Positions 8,497-15,800 of a stretch of 64,000 bases of DNA are shown here, piece by piece. The stretch is from assembly GCA_964436815.1 (NCBI GenBank), contig CAYTER010000003.1, forward strand, positions 1 to 64,000, in the 5' to 3' direction. Each line of letters begins with the position of its first letter. The stretch's first letter is position 1. The notes under the pieces were generated by a model that searched no databases, was not told where the DNA came from, and saw only the letters and a program-made list of their open reading frames with translations. The stretch is from UBA993 sp964436815 (GTDB taxonomy: Bacteria; Bacillota; Dethiobacteria; DTU022). The translations under genes were made by a program, and so were the position numbers.

Positions 8497-8573
8497 GGCG
8501 GCGTAGCTCAGTTGGCTAGAGCACGCGGTTCATACCCGCGGAGTCCGGGGTTCGAATCCCTGCGCCGCCACCA
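8497..8573 (+). tRNA. Elongator tRNA-Met (CAT)
   Basis: A 77-base tRNA with acceptor GGCGGCG/CGCCGCC fully paired, anticodon stem CGCGG/CCGCG around TTCATAC, and encoded CCA. The paired acceptor end excludes the initiator. Overall it resembles the Bacillus elongator tRNA-Met more than the lysidine-modified tRNA-Ile with the same anticodon. Confidence 0.9.
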
Positions 8574-8671
8574 TTTTATTTATCGGCCGGTAAGCGTAAG
8601 CAGCCGGTCATGCCGGGTAAAGTTTAAAATTGCCTGAGCGCTTTCCTTAAATTCCGGGAGGTGTAATTTAA

Positions 8672-8862
8672 TTGGCTAAGAAGAAGTTTGAGCGGACGAA
8701 GCCGCACGTAANNNNNNNNNNNNNNNNNNNNNNNNNNNNNNNNNNNNNNNNNNNNNNNNNNNNNNNNNNNNNNNNNNNNNNNNNNNNNNNNNNNNNNNNN
8801 NNNNNNNNNNNGAAGGCGGCCGGACCGTCGGCGCCGGAGTGGTCACCGCTGTCAAAGAGTAA
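8672..8862 (+). CDS. tuf: Elongation factor Tu, first copy, interrupted by an assembly gap
   Basis: Only the two ends of this EF-Tu gene are present: 40 bases from TTG 8672 (MAKKKFERTKPHV) and 51 bases ending at TAA 8862 (coding EGGRTVGAGVVTAVKE), with 100 N between. Both ends match the complete tuf at 23918-25120 exactly, including the ribosome binding site upstream and four bases after the stop. If the copies are equal in length, 1112 bases are missing, not 100, so reading across the gap gives a false frame. The intact gene is EF-Tu, which brings aminoacyl-tRNA to the ribosome as a GTP complex. It follows the tRNA cluster, a common tufB position. Confidence 0.9.
8712..8811. other. Assembly gap (100 N) in tuf copy 1
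   Basis: One hundred N, the conventional placeholder for a gap of unknown length. It lies inside a gene whose second copy is 15 kb downstream, which explains why assembly failed here. All true genomic distances across it are probably about 1 kb larger. Confidence 0.98.
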
Positions 8863-8890
8863 GCGAAAGACAGCTTTCTGTTGTCAGGTT

Positions 8891-8917
8891 AGGGGCGGGC
8901 CTACATCCCCCGCCCCT
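8891..8917 (+). terminator. GC-rich hairpin after tuf copy 1, possible terminator
   Basis: AGGGGCGGG at 8891-8899 pairs perfectly with CCCGCCCCT at 8909-8917 across a nine-base loop. It stands between tuf and the rpmG promoter, where a terminator is expected. Only TTAAA follows rather than a long T run, so efficiency is uncertain. Confidence 0.55.
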
Positions 8918-8934
8918 TAAACATGTTTAACTGA

Positions 8935-8962
8935 TTGACATACAGGAATAGATTATGATAAA
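8935..8962 (+). promoter_or_regulatory. Probable promoter of rpmG-secE-nusG
   Basis: A perfect TTGACA at 8935-8940 followed after 16 bases by GATAAA at 8957-8962. TATGAT at 8954-8959 is better as a -10 box but only 13 bases away. Confidence 0.6.
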
Positions 8963-9000
8963 TTCATATTTACGAGTTTATGAGGCAGGTGGAATAAAAG

Positions 9001-9150
9001 ATGCGCGTTACAGTTCATATGGCCTGTGGTGAATGCCGGGAGCGGAATTACACAACCCGCAAGAACAAAAAAAATAATCCCGACCGGATAGAAATGAAGA
9101 AGTATTGCAGCCGCTGCAAGGTTCATACGCTCCATAAGGAAACAAAGTAA
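9001..9150 (+). CDS. rpmG: 50S ribosomal protein L33
   Basis: L33, 49 residues, a zinc-ribbon protein of the large subunit near the tRNA exit region. It carries two CxxC-type knuckles, ACGECRERNY near residues 9-12 and YCSRCK near 38-41, so it is the zinc-binding (Cys-plus) form. ATG 9001 is preceded by AGGCAGGTGG. It begins the conserved rpmG-secE-nusG string and has its own promoter. Confidence 0.94.
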   Translation: MRVTVHMACGECRERNYTTRKNKKNNPDRIEMKKYCSRCKVHTLHKETK

Positions 9151-9224
9151 TCCTGGCCGCGATATATCTAACGCTATATTGAAGTTATTTGCTGGCAGGC
9201 AAGCGACCGAGGTGAGGTTAAAAA

Positions 9225-9416
9225 ATGCGTTTTTTTAAGCGAATCGGAAAATTCATAAGTGAAGTCAGGGGCGAACTGAAAAAAGTAAACTGGCCGACCA
9301 GGCGCGAATTCAGTGTTTTTACAGGCATCGTGCTGTCGGCGGTGCTGGTAATCGGTGTCTTTTTTTGGCTCCTTGACACAGTTTTCCTGGCCATCCTGCA
9401 GCTCGTTATCCGCTAA
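9225..9416 (+). CDS. secE: Preprotein translocase subunit SecE
   Basis: SecE, 63 residues, a single-spanning subunit of the SecYEG channel. The amphipathic stretch VRGELKKVNWPTRREF (residues 14-29) is the family signature, and one transmembrane helix follows (about 32-58). GAGGTGAGG precedes ATG 9225. SecY is encoded at 34414 in the spc block. Confidence 0.95.
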   Translation: MRFFKRIGKFISEVRGELKKVNWPTRREFSVFTGIVLSAVLVIGVFFWLLDTVFLAILQLVIR

Positions 9417-9440
9417 CTGCGGCCGGGCCAACGATAAAGT

Positions 9441-9490
9441 AAGGAGAGTGACTGGGAATGCCTGAGCATTCCTTTAATAATGAACACTGA
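9441..9490 (+). promoter_or_regulatory. nusG translation initiation region with hairpin and tiny upstream frame
   Basis: AAGGAG at 9441-9446 lies 33 bases before the nusG ATG (9480). Between them GGAATGC (9455-9461) and GCATTCC (9466-9472) form a perfect 7-bp hairpin with loop CTGA. An ATG at 9458, well spaced from AAGGAG, opens a ten-codon frame ending at 9490, which overlaps the nusG start by 11 bases in another frame. Confidence 0.6.
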
Positions 9491-10103
9491 AACAGAAACC
9501 GGAAACGAAAATGGCCTCGATGAAGTCTTAGAAACCGGAACCGAGAATTCCGAGACCTCCGAGACCGAAGAGAGCGCAGTTAAAAAAGACTGGTACGTCA
9601 TTCATACTTATGCCGGTTATGAGAAACGGGTCATGACCAACCTGGAGCGTCGGGTTGATTCCATGGATATGAAAGATAAAATTTTTAGGGTCATGGTCCC
9701 GACCGAGAAAGAAATAACCAGCCGCAGCGGTCAGAAGCGTACCGTCGAGAAAAAAGTCTTTCCCGGCTATGTTTTGGTGGAAATGGTTATGGATGACGAT
9801 TCCTGGTATGTTGTGCGCAATACACCCGGGGTAACCGGGTTTGTCGGGCCCGGATCCAAGCCGGTACCGCTGAGTGAAAAAGAAGTTACGCACATCCTGC
9901 GTTCAGTTGGGGTGGTTGAAGGCAAGCCGCGCATCGAGTTCGATTTGCAGCAGGTAGTACGCGTGGTTAGCGGACCGTTTAAGAATTTTGAAGGCAAGGT
10001 TGAGGAAATCAACCGTGAAAAAGGAACCGTGAAGGTATCTGTATCAATGTTTGGACGTGAAACACCGGTGGAGCTTGAGTTTCACCAGGTGATTAAATTT
10101 TAA
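9480..10103 (+). CDS. nusG: Transcription termination/antitermination factor NusG
   Basis: NusG, 207 residues (Bacillus has 177), binds RNA polymerase and modulates pausing and termination. The NGN domain starts at KDWYVIHTYAGYE (about residue 38) and contains VFPGYVLVEM; the KOW domain near the C-terminus has GPFKNFEGKVEEINREKG. The first 37 residues are an extra acidic, Glu/Thr-rich tail. The upstream initiation region is unusual: the ribosome binding site is far from ATG 9480 with a hairpin between. A frameshift error near 9480 hiding a slightly different N-terminus cannot be excluded. Confidence 0.94.
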   Translation: MNTETETGNENGLDEVLETGTENSETSETEESAVKKDWYVIHTYAGYEKRVMTNLERRVDSMDMKDKIFRVMVPTEKEITSRSGQKRTVEKKVFPGYVLVEMVMDDDSWYVVRNTPGVTGFVGPGSKPVPLSEKEVTHILRSVGVVEGKPRIEFDLQQVVRVVSGPFKNFEGKVEEINREKGTVKVSVSMFGRETPVELEFHQVIKF

Positions 10104-10156
10104 CAGCGCTGTGGGCCTTGCTGTAAAGCAGCTGCAGCCGGGAGGTAGAATCAACA

Positions 10157-10588
10157 ATGGCAAAAAAGAAAAAAATAATCGGTATGACCAAACTGCAGAT
10201 ACCGGCCGGTAAAGCAACTCCGGCACCCCCGGTAGGCCCGGCCCTGGGTCAGCATGGGGTCAATATCATGGCTTTCTGCAAGGAATTTAACGAACGGACA
10301 GCTCAGGACTCGGGGTTGATCATCCCTGTTGAGCTGACTGTATACGAAGATCGTTCCTTTTCCTTTGTTACCAAAACCCCGCCGGCAGCTGTGCTGCTGA
10401 AAAAAGCAGTCGGGCTTGAGAAAGCCTCAGGTGAGCCTAACCGGGTTAAAGTCGCAACTATATCCCGCGACAAGGTAAAAGAGATTGCCAGGCAGAAGAT
10501 GGAAGACCTCAATGCTTACGATGTGGACGCTGCCGCCAGGATTATCGAAGGCACAGCCCGCAGCATGGGCATTGTCGTAGAAGGTTAA
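10157..10588 (+). CDS. rplK: 50S ribosomal protein L11
   Basis: L11, 143 residues, part of the GTPase-associated centre and contact for L10-L12 and elongation factors. The N-terminal ITGMTKLQIPAGKATPAPPVG-type proline-rich loop region (starting near residue 8; here IIGMTKLQIPAG) and the C-terminal rRNA-binding domain with GTARSMGIVVEG are intact. GGGAGG lies before ATG 10157. It forms a pair with rplA, from which it is separated by 61 bases that may contain an L1 binding site. Confidence 0.97.
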   Translation: MAKKKKIIGMTKLQIPAGKATPAPPVGPALGQHGVNIMAFCKEFNERTAQDSGLIIPVELTVYEDRSFSFVTKTPPAAVLLKKAVGLEKASGEPNRVKVATISRDKVKEIARQKMEDLNAYDVDAAARIIEGTARSMGIVVEG

Positions 10589-10604
10589 AGCTTAGCATAA
10601 AAAA

Positions 10605-10633
10605 GTGGGAGAGCTTTAAGGCTCGCAGACCAC
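10605..10633 (+). promoter_or_regulatory. Possible L1 autoregulatory site
   Basis: In the rplK-rplA spacer, GTGG (10605-10608) pairs with CCAC (10630-10633) and GAGC (10611-10614) with GCTC (10621-10624), leaving an asymmetric internal loop, directly before the rplA ribosome binding site GGGAGG. The layout resembles the L1 rRNA/mRNA targets known in bacteria. This is inference from shape. Confidence 0.4.
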
Positions 10634-10649
10634 GGGAGGTTATCTGAAA

Positions 10650-11345
10650 ATGCCAAAAAGAGGTAAGAAGTACGAAGAAGCCCGCAAGCAGTACGACCGC
10701 GATCAAAAGTACGAACCGGCAGAGGCCTTGCGCCTGGTACAGGAAATGAGCAAACGTGCTTTTGATGAAACAGTCGAGCTTGCTGTTCGCCTGGGAGTTA
10801 ACCCCAAGCATGCCGATCAGCAGGTTCGCGGCTCATTAGTGCTGCCGCACGGCACCGGTAAAACCCAGCGGGTTGCCGTTTTTGCCAAAGGTGAGAAGAT
10901 TAAGGAAGCGGAAGCAGCCGGTGCAGATTTTTCCGGTGGTGATGATTTGGTCGCCAAAGTCCAGGAAGGCTGGCTCGATTTTGATGTAGCCGTAGCCACT
11001 CCGGACATGATGGGGTCAGTCGGAAAGCTCGGTAAAGTCCTTGGTCCGCGCGGACTGATGCCCAACCCGAAAAGCGGTACCGTAACTTTTGACATTGAGA
11101 AAGCAATCAGCGATATCAAGGCCGGTAAAGTCGAATACCGCACTGAAAAAGCCGGTAACGTTCATGTGCCGATCGGTAAAGTATCGTTCAGCCACGATCA
11201 GCTGCTTGAAAATTTCAATGCGATTATCGAAGCACTGATTAAAGCCCGTCCAACAGCGGCCAAAGGGCAGTACATTAAATCGGTGACGGTCAGTTCAACC
11301 ATGGGTCCGGGAGTTAAAACCAATGCCGGGCCGGATGCAAAGTAA
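10650..11345 (+). CDS. rplA: 50S ribosomal protein L1
   Basis: L1, 231 residues, binds the mobile L1 stalk of 23S rRNA and in many bacteria represses its own operon. Signature segments are the LVLPHGTGK stretch and GPRGLMPNPKSGTV (near residues 130-143), followed by FSHDQLLENFNAIIEAL. Length is standard. ATG 10650 follows GGGAGG. The possible target site for self-regulation lies just upstream. Confidence 0.97.
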   Translation: MPKRGKKYEEARKQYDRDQKYEPAEALRLVQEMSKRAFDETVELAVRLGVNPKHADQQVRGSLVLPHGTGKTQRVAVFAKGEKIKEAEAAGADFSGGDDLVAKVQEGWLDFDVAVATPDMMGSVGKLGKVLGPRGLMPNPKSGTVTFDIEKAISDIKAGKVEYRTEKAGNVHVPIGKVSFSHDQLLENFNAIIEALIKARPTAAKGQYIKSVTVSSTMGPGVKTNAGPDAK

Positions 11346-11387
11346 TAGTATTAGGCATTATTAGACAACAATTGAATATTATTCGAG

Positions 11388-11519
11388 CTTTCCATTGACG
11401 CCAGGCACTAAAAGGTTTAATGGCCCACCCGGGCCGCCTGTCCAGGAGAAGCAGACCGGATCTTATGGCAGCAGCTTTTTGAAACTGCTTGCTAGGCGGG
11501 GCTTTTCTCAAATGGAAAG
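11388..11519 (+). promoter_or_regulatory. Ribosomal protein L10 leader
   Basis: The space between rplA and rplJ contains a large folded leader. CTTTCCATT at 11388-11396 pairs with AATGGAAAG at 11511-11519 as the closing helix, enclosing several smaller stems, among them GGCAGCAG/CTGCTTGC around 11467-11492. Position and layout match the known L10 leader, which the L10-L12 complex binds to repress rplJL. Confidence 0.85.
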
Positions 11520-11561
11520 TCCCGTTTAATTTTTAAGATGTTTGCGAAGGAGGTGAAGTTA

Positions 11562-12086
11562 TTGATCACCAAGGATATGAAGAACAAAATGCTCGAAGAG
11601 GTTACCGCAGAACTAAAAAAAGCTGAACTGGTGATAGTTTCCGATTATCGCGGCCTTAATGTTAAAGCGATCAACGATCTGCGGGGACGTTTAAGAAAAG
11701 AAGAGTGTTTATACCGGATCACCAAGAATACCCTTAACCGCCTGGCTTGCAAAGCTGCCGGGGTTGAGCAGCTTGAATCGCTCTTCGAAGGACCGACGGC
11801 AATCGCTTATTCGAACGCCGATCCGGTTGCGGCAGCAAAAGTTTTCAGCGATTTTACCAAAGAAAACGAAGCGTTGGTTATCAAGGGCGGGATGCTCTCG
11901 GGGCAGTTGCTGGACCTGCAGGCTATTAAAGCTCTGGGCGAGATCCCACCGCGCGAAGTATTATTGGCGCAGGTTGTCGGCGGTTTCCAGGCACCAATAT
12001 CAGGTTTGGTCGGAGTGCTCCAGGGCACTTTGCGCCAGTTGGTTTACACAGTTGATGCGGTCCGGTTACAAAAAGAAAGCGCTTGA
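11562..12086 (+). CDS. rplJ: 50S ribosomal protein L10
   Basis: L10, 174 residues, anchors L7/L12 dimers to the ribosomal stalk. The N-terminal globular domain (AELVIVSDYRGLNV and the TKNTLNRLA segment) binds 23S rRNA with L11; the C-terminal helix (RQLVYTVDAVRLQKE) carries L12 sites. TTG 11562 is chosen because AAGGAGGTGA lies at 11547-11556; an in-frame ATG at 11538 would put that site inside the gene. It is downstream of the L10 leader and followed by rplL. Confidence 0.95.
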   Translation: MITKDMKNKMLEEVTAELKKAELVIVSDYRGLNVKAINDLRGRLRKEECLYRITKNTLNRLACKAAGVEQLESLFEGPTAIAYSNADPVAAAKVFSDFTKENEALVIKGGMLSGQLLDLQAIKALGEIPPREVLLAQVVGGFQAPISGLVGVLQGTLRQLVYTVDAVRLQKESA

Positions 12087-12141
12087 ATTAAATTCGAATA
12101 CAATTTACATCTTAAATTAATTTAAAGGAGTATCAAAAATA

Positions 12142-12531
12142 ATGGCAAAAGGCGATAATAAAGTTAGCGAAATTATGGAATTGGTAAAAGGAATGACCGT
12201 TCTTGAACTCTCCGAACTGGTTAAAGCGATGGAAGAAGAATTTGGCGTAACTGCTGCCGCACCGGTAGCCGTTGCCGCCGCACCGGCCGGTGGCGCAGCA
12301 GCAGCCGAAGAAGAAGAAAAAGATGAATTTGATGTTGTTCTTACTTCAGCCGGCGAGAAGAAGATCCAGGTTATTAAAGTTGTGCGTGAAATTACCGGCC
12401 TGGGACTGAAAGAAGCCAAGGATCTGGTAGACGGCGCTCCGGGCACTGTCCAGGAAAAGGTTAACAAGGAAGAAGCTGAAGCGACAAAAGCCAAGATCGA
12501 AGAAGCCGGCGGTTCTGTAGAACTGAAGTAA
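12142..12531 (+). CDS. rplL: 50S ribosomal protein L7/L12
   Basis: L7/L12, 129 residues, the multicopy flexible stalk protein that recruits translational GTPases. The N-terminal dimerisation domain (VSEIMELVKGMTVLELSELV), an Ala/Glu-rich hinge (about residues 36-60) and the C-terminal domain with KKIQVIKVVREITGLGLKEA are typical. AAAGGAG precedes ATG 12142. A strong terminator follows, separating it from rpoB. Confidence 0.97.
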   Translation: MAKGDNKVSEIMELVKGMTVLELSELVKAMEEEFGVTAAAPVAVAAAPAGGAAAAEEEEKDEFDVVLTSAGEKKIQVIKVVREITGLGLKEAKDLVDGAPGTVQEKVNKEEAEATKAKIEEAGGSVELK

Positions 12532-12553
12532 ATCTGCTTGGCTGATCATTTTG

Positions 12554-12585
12554 AAGGGAGCGTCGTCAAGGCGCTCCCTTTTTAA
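12554..12585 (+). terminator. Intrinsic terminator/attenuator between rplL and rpoB
   Basis: AAGGGAGCG (12554-12562) and CGCTCCCTT (12572-12580) form a perfect 9-bp stem followed by TTTTT. It probably ends most rplJL transcripts and lets some read into rpoB, as seen in other bacteria. Confidence 0.9.
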
Positions 12586-12631
12586 ACTTTTTTAAAAAAA
12601 GAATTTGGTATAAAAATTGCTTCCCAAACGC

Positions 12632-12660
12632 TTGACGCCGTTAAATGCTTGTGATAATAT
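12632..12660 (+). promoter_or_regulatory. Probable rpoBC promoter
   Basis: TTGACG at 12632-12637 followed by TAATAT at 12655-12660 (17-base spacer); GATAAT at 12653-12658 is an overlapping choice at 15 bases. Confidence 0.65.
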
Positions 12661-12832
12661 CTTAAGATGTCTAGTACTGCCACTAAGTTTAAATTTAGAA
12701 GTGATTCGCAGCGCCTACATAATAATTTCATACCCGCAGGAGTTAGAGAAGCCAAACGGCTGAATCTTTAAATCAGCCTGTTTCTTTAAGTGTTAAATCA
12801 TAAACCAGGTACCAGGGGAGTGATTTTTTTTA
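12661..12832 (+). other. Long rpoB leader with a stem-loop
   Basis: About 170 untranslated bases lie between the predicted promoter and rpoB. GGCTGA (12758-12763) pairs with TCAGCC (12773-12778), extended by AAAC (12754-12757) with GTTT (12780-12783) around one bulged T. I see no reading frame with a ribosome binding site here. The function is unknown; regulation of rpoBC is possible. Confidence 0.5.
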
Positions 12833-15800
12833 ATGTCCAGCAGTATTACTGCCGTAGAAAGCGGCCGTCGATCTTATGCCCGCATCACCGAAGTTTTAGA
12901 TTTACCGAACCTGATTGAGGTTCAGCGCAGTTCCTTTAACTGGTTTTTAAGCCAGGGACTGAAAGAAATATTTGATGATTTTTCACCGATCCAGGATTTT
13001 ACCGGAAACCTGGTGCTCGAGTTTTTCGATTATACCCTTGGCGAACCGAAATATTCGGTTGACGATTGCAAGGAGCGCGATGCTACCTATGCAGTTCCTC
13101 TTAAAGTCAGGGTGCGCCTGATTAACCAGGAAACCGGGGAGGTCAAAGAGCAGGAAGTCTTCATGGGTGACTTTCCAATGATGACTGAAAACGGGACTTT
13201 TATTATCAACGGAGCTGAGCGGGTTATCGTCAGCCAGCTGGTTCGTTCACCGGGCGTTTATTTCAAGAAACAGCCTGATCCAACGGGCAGCACCGGCAAG
13301 GAACTGATCAGCGCTACGATCATCCCCAACCGGGGCACCTGGCTCGAGTTCGAAACTGACATCAGTGACGCTCTCTTCGTCAGGGTAGATCGGACCCGTA
13401 AAATACCGGTTACGGTTTTGCTGCGGGCTATCGGTTACGGTAGTGATGAAGAGATCCTCACTTTATTCAATAATAATCCCCGCCTGACGGAGATGCTTGA
13501 AAAGGATCACACCGACTCGATCGAGAGCGCCCTGCTTGAAATTTACAAGCGTCTGCGCCCCGGTGAACCTTTAAATGTTGATAATGCCCGATCACTTTTT
13601 GAATCCCTCTTTTTTGATGGAAAGCGGTACGATTTTGCCCGTGTCGGCCGGTTTAAGGCTAATAAGAAATTGTCAATGACCAACCGCCTCTACGGTTTTG
13701 AATTGGCTGCGGATTTGGAAGATCCGGTCAGCGGCAAGCTTCTTTATCCTGCCGGTACTGTAATTGATGAAGATGCGGCGCGCGTTATTGATGAACACCG
13801 GATTAACAGGGCGATGATCGTGCACCGCGAAACCCCTCACCTGGTGATCGGCAACGGGATTGTGGACATGGATATCAAGCACCTGGTCAGGGAAGATATT
13901 GTTGCTGCCGTCAGCTACATCTTTAACCTTTTGGATGGCATCGGTTTTGTTGATGATATCGACCACCTCGGTAACCGTCGCCTGCGCAGCGTAGGAGAGC
14001 TGCTGCAGAACCAGTTCCGAATCGGACTTTCCCGCATGGAAAGAGTGGTCCGTGAAAGAATGACCATTCAGGATGTCGAGGCGATCACCCCCCAGGCTTT
14101 AATTAACATCCGCCCGGTTATCGCTTCCATTAAAGAGTTTTTCGGCAGCAGCCAGTTATCCCAGTTTATGGATCAAACCAACCCGCTGGCCGAGCTTACC
14201 CACAAGAGAAGAATCAGCGCTCTCGGGCCCGGCGGCTTGAGCCGTGAAAGAGCAGGCACAGAAGTCCGTGACGTGCACCATTCCCATTACGGCCGGGTTT
14301 GCCCGATCGAGACCCCTGAAGGCCCGAACATTGGTCTAATCGGATCGCTCGGTACCTATGCCCGGATCAACGAATACGGCTTTATGGAAACTCCTTACCG
14401 GCGGGTGGATAAAAAAGAAGGGCGCGTTACTTCAGAAATTGTATACCTGACCGCCGATGACGAGGACCGGTTCGTAATCGCCCAGGCTAATGCCCTTTTA
14501 GACGAAAAAGGCTATTTTACCGGCAATCGTGTTACCTGCCGTTACTACTACGATACAGTTATGCGTCATCCAAACGAAGTGGACTTTATGGATGTGTCGC
14601 CCAAACAGCTGGTCAGCGTGGCTACCGCCCTGATCCCTTTTCTTGAAAACGACGATGCAAACCGCGCCCTGATGGGAGCGAACATGCAGCGCCAGGCGGT
14701 TCCCCTGCTTAAGACTGAAGCACCCCTGGTCGGCACAGGCCTTGAATACAAGGCTGCTATTGATTCCGGGGCTGTTGCCGTCTGCTTAAATGATGGGGAA
14801 GTGGTCCGGGTCACGAGCAGTGAAATCGTAGTGCGGCGCAGTGGTGAAGCGGATGGTCTTAACTACAGGATCAACGGCCGCACCTGTGAACGTTTCGAAG
14901 CTGAACAGCAGGACTTCAGCCAGGGCCGGGGCCTCGATATATACTACCTGCAAAAGTTTAAGCGCTCCAACCAGGGTACCTGTATCAACCAACATCCAAT
15001 TGTCGTCCACGGTCAGCAGGTTAAAGCCGGTGAGGTCATTGCCGACGGTTCCTGCACCAGTTTTGGAGAACTGGCCCTGGGGCGCAATGTGCTGGTGGCC
15101 TTTATCCCCTGGGAAGGTTACAACTACGAGGATGCGATTCTGATCAGCGAAAAACTGGTCAAAGAGGATGTTTTCACCTCGATTCATATTGAAGAATACG
15201 AATCCGAAGCCCGCGATACCAAGTTGGGCCCGGAAGAGATAACCCGCGATATTCCAAATGTCGGGGAGGAAGCCTTAAAAGACTTAGATGGCCGCGGGAT
15301 AATCCGCATCGGCGCCGAAGTCAGGGCCGGCGATATCCTGGTCGGCAAGGTCACCCCGAAAGGCGAAACCGAGCTGACTGCCGAAGAACGCTTACTGAGA
15401 GCTATTTTCGGTGAGAAAGCCCGCGAAGTGCGTGATACTTCATTGCGTATTCCCCACGGTGAATCGGGAATTGTCGTGGATGTGAAGGTTTTTAACCGCG
15501 AAGATGGCGATGAACTGTCACCCGGCGTCAATCAACTGGTCAGGGTTTATGTAGCCCAGAAACGGAAGATCTCCGAGGGGGACAAAATGGCCGGCAGGCA
15601 CGGCAACAAAGGGGTCATTGCCCGCATATTGCCTGAAGAGGATATGCCTTTTCTGCCTGACGGCACCTCGCTTGATATTGTGCTTAACCCGCTTGGAGTT
15701 CCATCGCGGATGAATATCGGACAGGTGCTGGAAACGCACCTTGGTTGGGCTTCAAAAACCCTGGGGCTCAAGATTGCCTCGCCCGTTTTTGACGGCGCGA

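Noticed and set aside
8497..8573. tRNA with CAT anticodon as the AUA-reading isoleucine tRNA
   Set aside because: The overall sequence is closer to the Bacillus elongator tRNA-Met; isoleucine type would be expected to differ in acceptor and D arm.
8672..8920. Continuous reading frame across the 100 N in tuf copy 1
   Set aside because: The N run is a placeholder; the 3' part read this way is out of frame with the true EF-Tu C-terminus, which ends at 8862.
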